DNA of 7,025 nucleotides from a bacterium (GTDB lineage: Bacteria; Planctomycetota; UBA1135; UBA2386): contig DRKG01000389.1 of the NCBI GenBank assembly GCA_011051855.1, positions 1-7,025 of the forward strand. Direction: 5' to 3'. The translations under genes were made by a program, and so were the position numbers. Positions within the stretch are counted from its first letter, which is position 1. Every line of letters begins with the position of its first letter. Below are positions 1 to 7,025 of this stretch, in pieces. The notes beneath the pieces were generated by a model, which saw only the letters and a program-made list of their open reading frames with translations, was not told the DNA's origin and did no database searches.

Positions 1-15
1 ACGCTCTTCCGATCT
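1..15. other. Residual Illumina sequencing adapter (artefact)
   Basis: Bases 1-15 (acgctcttccgatct) are identical to the 3' end of the standard Illumina TruSeq read-1 adapter. The neighbouring protein confirms the junction. Sliding clamps carry a conserved Leu-Pro-Ile-Leu-x-Asn motif here, and genomic sequence starting at base 16 (cg atc ctg cag aac) reads as the last two bases of the Pro codon followed by Ile-Leu-Gln-Asn. The adapter should not be translated or treated as genomic. This is sequence identity I recognise, not a database hit. Confidence 0.93.
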
Positions 16-1034
16 CGATCCTGCAGAACGTCCTGCTGCGCGCAGACGCGGACGGCATCCTGCTGTTTGCCACCGACCTCGAGATGGCCGCCAAGGTCCG
101 CCTCGATTCGGTCAAGGTGTCGGCCGAAGGGTCCGTGTTGCTACCGGGCAAGGAGACGGCGGCGCTGTTGCGCGAACTCAGCGACCCGACCGTGACCTTC
201 GAGAGTTCGGACCTGCGCTGCCGGATCGAGAGCGGCGGGGGTTCGTTCGTGCTGCTCGGGGAGGATCCGGAGCAGTTCCCGGAGGAAGCGTCGGTCGCGT
301 CCAGCAAGAAGCTGGAGCTTCCCAGCGGTGTGCTGCTCAGGATGATCCAGGAGACGATGTTCGCCGCTGCCCGTGAGGAAACCCGCTACGCGATCAACGG
401 CGTGCTGGTGGACGCTGGCGGCGGTTGTGTGCGTCTGGTGGCGACGGACGGGCGCCGCCTGGCGATCAGCTACCAGAACCTGCACGACGCTGAAGACGTC
501 GAGTTCAAGGTCGTGGTGCCGCTGCGCGCGCTCGCAACCCTGGCGCGCGCTCTTTCCGACGACAGCAAGGATCCGATCACGATCGAAGTCGGTGAGAAGC
601 AGGTGGTGTTTACGTCTGGTTCGCTGCAACTGGTGAGCCAGTTGCTCGACACCCGCTTCCCGGACTACGAGGGTGTCATGCCGAAGGCCGCCGACACCAC
701 CGTCGAGCTGCAGAAGGCCGTGCTCGAGGGCGCCGTGCGGCGGGCGTCGATCCTGTGTTCGAGCGACCTGCGCATGGTGCGATTCGAGGTCGGCGACAAC
801 TCCCTGCACATGACCGCCGACAATTCGGCGCGCGGGCGTGCCGACGTTTCGATCGACGCCGTGGTCAAGGGCGCGGGCGGCAGCATCAACTTCAACCCGG
901 ACTTCATCATCGAGGCGTTGCGCGTCTGTGACCTGGACCAGGTCCGCCTCGACATGTCCGATGACTCCATGCCGGCGAAGTTCACGCTGGGTGAATCGTT
1001 CACCTACGTGGTCATGCCGATCAGCGGCGCCTAG
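16..1034 (+). CDS. dnaN: DNA polymerase III subunit beta (sliding clamp), 5'-truncated
   Basis: The protein is the ring-shaped processivity clamp that tethers the replicative polymerase and repair factors to DNA. The reading frame enters from the left edge (first whole codon at 18, Ile) and ends with TAG at 1032-1034. Residues before the internal Met codon at 84 (ILQNVLLRADADGILLFATDLE) match the clamp N-terminal domain, so 84 is not the real start. By comparison with E. coli DnaN about 28 N-terminal residues are missing. Family landmarks are visible: the TDLEM-type motif at about 72-86, the ATDGRRLA segment of the partner-binding groove at about 441-464, the TRFPDYEGVMPK segment at about 650-687, and the C-terminal VVMP motif (the clamp-binding pocket lip) near 1008-1019. 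The protein ends in ISGA where E. coli has MRL. It is followed after 33 bases by the DUF721 gene in the same direction. Identification is firm; only the 5' end is lost, through contig truncation rather than mutation. Confidence 0.97.
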
Positions 1035-1044
1035 CCCGGACCAG

Positions 1045-1073
1045 CCCGGTTTCTTGCCCCCGGTTTCTTGCCC
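1045..1073 (+). repeat. 14-bp tandem duplication between dnaN and dciA
   Basis: The unit cggtttcttgccc(c/a) occurs twice back to back (1047-1060 and 1061-1074). With period 14, bases 1045-1059 match 1059-1073 without mismatch. The duplication fills most of the 33-base gap after the dnaN stop and its second copy contains the TTG that best serves as start for the next gene. Because 14 is not a multiple of three, the two TTG triplets (1054 and 1068) are in different frames and only the second is in the dciA frame. It could be a recent slippage duplication or an assembly stutter; the sequence alone cannot tell which. Confidence 0.85.
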
Positions 1074-1394
1074 ACCTTGCAGCCGAAACGCTCTGGCGAC
1101 CCGCGACCTGCTGGCGACTTCCTGCGCGACATCCTCAAGCAGGCGGGTAGTGGGCGTTCGCGCCGCGTCTACCTGGACGCGCTCGAACAGATCCTCGGTG
1201 AGGAGATCGCCCCGCACTGCCAGATCCTCGGTGTGCGCAAGGGTCGACTCGTCGTCGAACTCGACAGTGCGCCGCTGTTCGCCGAACTGTCGGGCTTCCG
1301 TCGCGAGGAGATCCGGCTGCGCATCAACGAACTCGTCCCCGACCAACCGATCGCCGAGCTGACCTTCCGTCTCGGCGGCACGGGGCATGCCTGA
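1068..1394 (+). CDS. dciA: DUF721 family protein, DciA-like replicative helicase loader
   Basis: This 108-residue protein matches the DUF721/DciA pattern. It has a short basic N-terminus, an amphipathic helix (DALEQILGEEIAPHC, about residues 37-51), then the characteristic strand and helix arrangement 'RKGRLVVELDSAPLFAELSGF', followed by 'REEIRLRINEL' and the terminal 'IAELTFRLG'. DciA is the ancestral bacterial partner that helps load the DnaB helicase; members are often annotated only as DUF721. The location between dnaN and gyrB is a common one for this family outside Proteobacteria and strengthens the call. The start is uncertain. There is no ATG in frame near the 5' end and no clear ribosome binding site; TTG at 1068 gives the longest sensible product, and TTG at 1077 is an alternative. 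The frame is open back to the dnaN stop. TGA at 1392-1394 is 8 bases before gyrB, which suggests co-transcription. Family confidence is high; helicase loading here is inferred from family membership. Confidence 0.85.
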   Translation: MPTLQPKRSGDPRPAGDFLRDILKQAGSGRSRRVYLDALEQILGEEIAPHCQILGVRKGRLVVELDSAPLFAELSGFRREEIRLRINELVPDQPIAELTFRLGGTGHA

Positions 1395-1402
1395 GAACCC
1401 GT

Positions 1403-3844
<2,442 letters not shown>

Positions 3845-3855
3845 TCCGCGCGCGG

Positions 3856-3875
3856 GGCGACGGAACGACGTCGCC
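3856..3875 (+). other. Short GC-rich inverted repeat after gyrB
   Basis: Bases 3856-3862 (ggcgacg) and 3869-3875 (cgtcgcc) are a perfect 7-bp inverted repeat around a 6-base loop, sitting 11 bases after the gyrB stop and 20 bases before the next start. There is no following run of T, so it does not meet the usual definition of an intrinsic terminator. It might weaken read-through, act as an mRNA processing or stability element, or be chance in GC-rich DNA. Confidence 0.35.
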
Positions 3876-3895
3876 ACCGGCCACCTGCACCTGCG

Positions 3896-5368
3896 ATGCA
3901 CCGCGTCCGCTACCTGATCGGCCTGTTGACCTTGATCGGCGCCATCGTCGGCGCCTGGTGGATCGTGAGGTTGCTCAAGAGCGCCGACGAGCGGCCCGGA
4001 CTGATCATCAGCGTCGAGTTCAAGAACGCCCGCGGATTGCGCGCCGGCACCGACGTGCGCTATCGCGGAGTCACGGTCGGGACCGTGCGTTCGGTTGCGA
4101 TCACGGGCGACGGCCAGAAGGCGGTCGCGCGGCTATTGGTCGAGCCGATCGGTGCCGAGCACGCCTGCGTCAACAGCACGTTCTGGATCGTGCGACCGCG
4201 CTTTTCGGGGATCACCGCCGGTGCGACCGGGCTCGACACGTTGGTGCGCGATTCCTACGTCGCCTTCCACACGCCGGCCGAGCGCGGTTCGCGGCTGACC
4301 TCGGGCAGCCTGATCGCCGGCAGCGAACGGCCCCCGCTCGGAGCTGAGCCCGAGACCCTCGACGACGTCGAGCACGGCGACCTGTTGATGACCTTGCTGG
4401 TGCCCGAGAACCACGGCCTCAAGCCGGGCAGTGCCGTGATCTTCCGCGGCATGAAGACCGGTGACGTGCGCAGCGTGACGCTGGCACCGGCGGGCACGCA
4501 CGTCGAGGTCCGGTTGCGCATCGCGCGCGCCTACCGGCAGACCGTCACAGACCAGACGAAGTTCTGGGTGGCGCGGCCGTATGTCAGTGGTGCACTGTTC
4601 CGCGGCTTCACGATCACCGACGTCAGCGCGCTGCTGACGCCTTACATCAGCTACTACGGCGAGCCCGGGGAGGGAGTGATCGTGCAGGACGGCTACCGGA
4701 CGGCAGCCGAACCCGACCGACCGGAGCAGGCGGCACCGACCGTTCCGCAAGATGCGTTGCAGCAGTCAGCGGGCAAGCGGCCGCCGGCCGGCGATGGCGT
4801 CGTGTTGGTGCGCGTGACCTACGCCGCGATCGAGCGCGATACCTTCAGTGCCGATGACGAAATCCTGCGTCACGGCACCGGTGTGCTGTTCCTCGACAAG
4901 GCGGGCCGCACCGTGGTGGTCACGGCGCGCTCGCTGGTCGACGGCAGTTACACCGAACACGACCTCTGGGGTGACCCGGAGATCGCCGACGAACGCATCA
5001 AGGTGCTGCTTGCAGATGGCTCGGTCTTGCGAGCCGGCCGCGTCTGGGTGGACCCGGACCAAGGCGACCTGGCGGCGCTGGTGCTCGAAGATGCGCGGCC
5101 GGACCTGACCGGCACGCCGAGCCGGCGGCTGGTGTTCGAGGGTGAGACCCCGGCGACGGGCGAGGGTTTGCTGCGCCTCGCCGGCCCGGACGGGCTCGCG
5201 GCAGACCAAGAGATCGCGGCCGACAGGTTGGCGAACGACGTGGACTGGCTCGGCGGCGCGTTCGTGGTCGACGGCAAGGTCGTAGCCATCTACGCGCTCG
5301 GATCCGAGCTCGCGGCGCCGCGCTTGGTCGCACTCGACAGCTTGCCCGCCGATCTGCGGCCGCGCTGA
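3896..5368 (+). CDS. MCE-domain lipid-transport protein (PqiB/MlaD-like) with C-terminal inactive trypsin-like domain
   Basis: This 490-residue protein belongs to the MCE family, whose members form periplasmic rings or tubes that move lipids between inner and outer membranes. One N-terminal membrane anchor spans about residues 6-27 with a basic cytoplasmic start (MHRVR). MCE domain 1 covers about 35-140, with GLRAGTDVRYRGVTVGTVRSV and the FWIVRP...GLDTLVRDSYVAF segment. MCE domain 2 covers about 163-265, with GLKPGSAVIFRGMKTGDVRSV and FWVARP. The FW-RP pattern and the two repeated domains are closer to PqiB/LetB than to single-domain MlaD. A Pro/Gln-rich linker (about 268-298) leads to a domain resembling HtrA/trypsin-type proteases: GTGVLF at 327-332, VVVTARSLVDG at 340-350, the DPDQGDLAAL segment ending near 395, and WLGGAFVVDGKVVAIYA at 451-467. 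The expected catalytic His is Arg345 and the expected Ser is Leu452, while Asp391 is kept, so it should be catalytically dead. MCE assignment is firm; the protease-fold assignment is from pattern matching only. The gene is 6 bases from the transporter gene that follows. ATG 3896 is chosen because it places the anchor at the N-terminus; no ribosome binding site is evident. Confidence 0.88.
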   Translation: MHRVRYLIGLLTLIGAIVGAWWIVRLLKSADERPGLIISVEFKNARGLRAGTDVRYRGVTVGTVRSVAITGDGQKAVARLLVEPIGAEHACVNSTFWIVRPRFSGITAGATGLDTLVRDSYVAFHTPAERGSRLTSGSLIAGSERPPLGAEPETLDDVEHGDLLMTLLVPENHGLKPGSAVIFRGMKTGDVRSVTLAPAGTHVEVRLRIARAYRQTVTDQTKFWVARPYVSGALFRGFTITDVSALLTPYISYYGEPGEGVIVQDGYRTAAEPDRPEQAAPTVPQDALQQSAGKRPPAGDGVVLVRVTYAAIERDTFSADDEILRHGTGVLFLDKAGRTVVVTARSLVDGSYTEHDLWGDPEIADERIKVLLADGSVLRAGRVWVDPDQGDLAALVLEDARPDLTGTPSRRLVFEGETPATGEGLLRLAGPDGLAADQEIAADRLANDVDWLGGAFVVDGKVVAIYALGSELAAPRLVALDSLPADLRPR

Positions 5369-5374
5369 CCAGCC

Positions 5375-6874
5375 ATGAGTGACGCGCTGGTCTTTCGCGA
5401 CTTCGGCCTCGCGCACCGCCGCGCGGACGGTGAGGAAGTGTTGCTCGAAGGCGTCGATCTGGCGCTCCCGGAGAACCGTTTCTACGTGTTCATCGGCACC
5501 AGCGGCGGTGGCAAGTCGTCGCTGCTGCGCATCCTGGCAGGGTTGGTCGAAGCGCGCGAGCCGGCGCCGCGCCTGTCGGGAGAGTTGATCGCGTTCGGCC
5601 ACCACCTGCACGGCGAACGTCCCGAGGAGCTGCGCGGGGAAGTCGCCGCGATCTTGCAGGACGAAGGCCTGCTCGACGAGTTGAGTCCGCAACAGAACGT
5701 CGAGCTGGCCCTGCGTGCGGCCAACCGTTCGCCGAAACTCGCGGCCGCGCTGTTGGCGCAGGCCGGTTTGCCGAGCCCGCCGGAACGCACCGCGCAGTTG
5801 TCCGGCGGCATGCGCAAGCGGGTCGCGGTGGCACGCGCGTTGGCATCTTCGCCGAGGTTGTTGCTGTGCGACGAACCGACTGCCGGGCTGGACCCGGAAG
5901 CGGCGCGCACGATTGCCCGATTGCTGCGCGAGGCGCACGACCAGGACGAAGGTCGCACGACCATCGTCATCACCCACGATCTGGACGCCTTCGCGGGTAT
6001 CGCCGATGGCGTATTGGTGCTCGATCGCTCGAAACGATCGCTTGGTCTCGAACCGCCGGGCTTTCGCCCCGAGGGCTTCGAGGACACGCCGGCAACGTCT
6101 GGACCCGAGCAAGGCGAACCGGCCGCCGTGCACGGCATACGGCGGTTGTTGCTGCAACTCGCTGCGATCGGCGAGACGCTGGTCGAGTCGCTGCGGCGCC
6201 TGCCGCCGGTCGAACTCGGCCAGGTCGCGCGCACGACGGTTCGCTTCACTCTCGAACCCGCCATGTTCGTCGCCGTCGCCGGTGCGGTCATAGGCGGTCT
6301 GGCGACGTTCTTCGCCCTGCGCAACAACCCGATCGACGGCGGCTTCGAGACGGCGCTCTTGACCGGCACGGGCAAGGTCGCGACGGCGGTGTTGGTGCCG
6401 TTGTTGAGCGGCTTCTTCTTCACGGCACGCATCGCCGCCGGCGCGGCCGCGCGTCTGGGCACGATGAAGCGCACCAACCAGATCGCGGCACTGCGCATGA
6501 TGGGCATCAACCCCGCGGACTACCTGCTGACGCCGCTGGTCTGGGCGATGATCCTGGCGATGCCGCTGGTCACGCTCGGTGGTGTGGTCGCCGCTGCGTT
6601 GGCCGCCGCGTTCGCAGCCCACGCGGTCTCCGGCACGACCATGGTCGGATGGGCGACCGCCTACTTCATGACCGTCGATGCGCACGACGCGCTGGTGGTG
6701 TTGGGGAAGTCGACACTGTCCGGCTATCTGGTTGCGCTGGCGTGCTACCACCTCGGCACCGGGCCGAAGCGTTCGGGGGCGGAGGTCGGCGAGTCGGTGA
6801 ACTCGGCAATCGTCGTTGGCATGGCGCTCGTGCTCACGGTCCACGCGGGCATCACGTTCCTCGTCTACGCCTGA
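5375..6874 (+). CDS. Fused MlaF-like ATPase and MlaE-like permease of an MCE lipid ABC transporter
   Basis: A single 499-residue chain joins two proteins that are separate in E. coli (MlaF and MlaE). Residues 1-215 form the ABC ATPase: Walker A GTSGGGKS at 41-48 (Lys47), Q-loop Gln95, signature LSGGM at 142-146, Walker B ending LLLCDEP with Glu167, D-loop GLD at 171-173, and the switch histidine His201. A linker (about 218-252, Pro/Glu-rich) precedes an amphipathic helix at about 254-276 (IRRLLLQLAAIGETLVESL), typical of the MlaE N-terminus. Residues 280-499 are the permease: membrane segments near 297-316, about 335-360, 386-415, 425-455 and 475-498, and the coupling segment ARLGTMKRTNQIAALRMMGINP (about 360-380). 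In this segment the glutamates usual in MlaE (in 'AEIG' and 'TEQI') are Arg and Asn. The chain should homodimerise, giving two ATPase and two permease halves in the inner membrane, and associate with the MCE protein encoded immediately upstream. The direction and identity of the lipid cannot be read from sequence. ATG at 5375 lies 6 bases after the upstream stop. Confidence 0.93.
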   Translation: MSDALVFRDFGLAHRRADGEEVLLEGVDLALPENRFYVFIGTSGGGKSSLLRILAGLVEAREPAPRLSGELIAFGHHLHGERPEELRGEVAAILQDEGLLDELSPQQNVELALRAANRSPKLAAALLAQAGLPSPPERTAQLSGGMRKRVAVARALASSPRLLLCDEPTAGLDPEAARTIARLLREAHDQDEGRTTIVITHDLDAFAGIADGVLVLDRSKRSLGLEPPGFRPEGFEDTPATSGPEQGEPAAVHGIRRLLLQLAAIGETLVESLRRLPPVELGQVARTTVRFTLEPAMFVAVAGAVIGGLATFFALRNNPIDGGFETALLTGTGKVATAVLVPLLSGFFFTARIAAGAAARLGTMKRTNQIAALRMMGINPADYLLTPLVWAMILAMPLVTLGGVVAAALAAAFAAHAVSGTTMVGWATAYFMTVDAHDALVVLGKSTLSGYLVALACYHLGTGPKRSGAEVGESVNSAIVVGMALVLTVHAGITFLVYA

Positions 6875-6913
6875 GCTCGGCGCTCAAGACGCCCACCGCA
6901 CCGGGCCGATGAC

Positions 6914-7025
6914 GTGTGCGTGAAGGGCATCGAGAAGATCACTTCCGTGCGGCTCGCCGAGATCCTGACCGAGCGCGACGTCGTGTCGTCGGAAGTCATC
7001 ACGGACGCGCTCTATTCGCAGGACA
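6914..7025 (+). CDS. Partial CDS, N-terminal domain resembling GspE/MshE N-terminal domain
   Basis: From GTG at 6914 the frame is open to the window end (about 37 codons) and reads VCVKGIEKITSVRLAEIL then TERDVVSSEVITDALYSQD. This has the spacing of the 'RLGEILVEKGLITEEQLEEALREQ' pattern found in the N-terminal domain of type II secretion / type IV pilus ATPases (GspE_N/MshEN) and in many stand-alone regulatory proteins of that fold. GTG at 6920 is an equally good start. There is no ATG in frame and no clear ribosome binding site. The gene begins about 40 bases after the transporter stop on the same strand, so it could be in the same operon. Only a fragment is visible, so the downstream domains, and whether this is a pilus or secretion ATPase or a small MshEN-type protein, cannot be determined. 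Confidence 0.55.
   Translation, partial: MCVKGIEKITSVRLAEILTERDVVSSEVITDALYSQD

Noticed and set aside
84..86. ATG at 84 as the start of dnaN
   Set aside because: The frame upstream to base 18 encodes conserved sliding-clamp sequence, so this Met is internal and the true start is off the contig.
3856..3875. Intrinsic terminator after gyrB
   Set aside because: The hairpin is real but short (7 bp) and is followed by accggccacc rather than a T-rich tract.
4958..4960. His355 as the catalytic histidine of the protease-like domain
   Set aside because: It lies ten residues past the strand that positions the catalytic histidine (TAH in relatives, TAR here), in a charged loop, and no Ser is available in the GNSGG position anyway.
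4766..6844. A 692-codon open frame on the - strand opposite the MCE and ATPase-permease genes
   Set aside because: Same GC-driven artefact: the composition is rich in Arg, Gln and Ala without any recognisable motif, and it lies fully opposite well-supported genes.
5866..6912. A 348-codon + strand frame overlapping the permease gene
   Set aside because: Its translation is Arg/Gly/His-rich with no domain features, whereas the overlapping frame has complete ABC and MlaE signatures.

Overview
The window is a high-GC, densely coding segment of a bacterial chromosome with every recognisable gene on the + strand. It appears to be a contig running off both ends. The first 15 bases are the 3' end of an Illumina adapter, so genomic sequence starts at about base 16, inside dnaN. 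The gene set dnaN - DUF721/dciA - gyrB, with no recF between dnaN and gyrB, puts it close to the replication origin region. It is followed by a two-gene, diderm-type MCE lipid-transport cassette, so the host has an outer membrane. The order dnaN-DUF721-gyrB without recF, GyrB with a large TOPRIM insertion, and the lack of clear Shine-Dalgarno sequences are most suggestive of a Planctomycetota-like or other non-proteobacterial diderm. That assignment is inference and not proven by the sequence.

Layout: 1-15 adapter; 16-1034 DNA polymerase sliding clamp (5'-truncated); 1045-1073 a 14-bp tandem duplication in the intergenic gap; 1068-1394 DciA-like DUF721 protein with a probable TTG start; 1403-3844 GyrB; 3856-3875 a small GC hairpin in the 51-bp gap; 3896-5368 a membrane-anchored protein with two MCE domains and a C-terminal domain that looks like an inactivated trypsin/HtrA-type protease; 5375-6874 a single polypeptide carrying both an MlaF-like ATPase and an MlaE-like permease; about 6914-7025 the start of a protein resembling the GspE/MshE N-terminal domain, cut by the window end. 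There is no gene-free stretch longer than 51 bases apart from the adapter and the end region.

How the genes work together: DnaN, DciA and GyrB serve chromosome replication (processivity clamp, replicative helicase loading, supercoil relief). The next two genes form a compact MCE-type ABC transporter, in which the fused ATPase-permease would dimerise in the inner membrane and the MCE protein would form the periplasmic substrate-conducting ring. The most unusual element is the MCE-pseudoprotease fusion. The residue at the expected catalytic His is Arg345 and at the expected catalytic Ser is Leu452, while the Asp (Asp391) and the flanking fold motifs remain.
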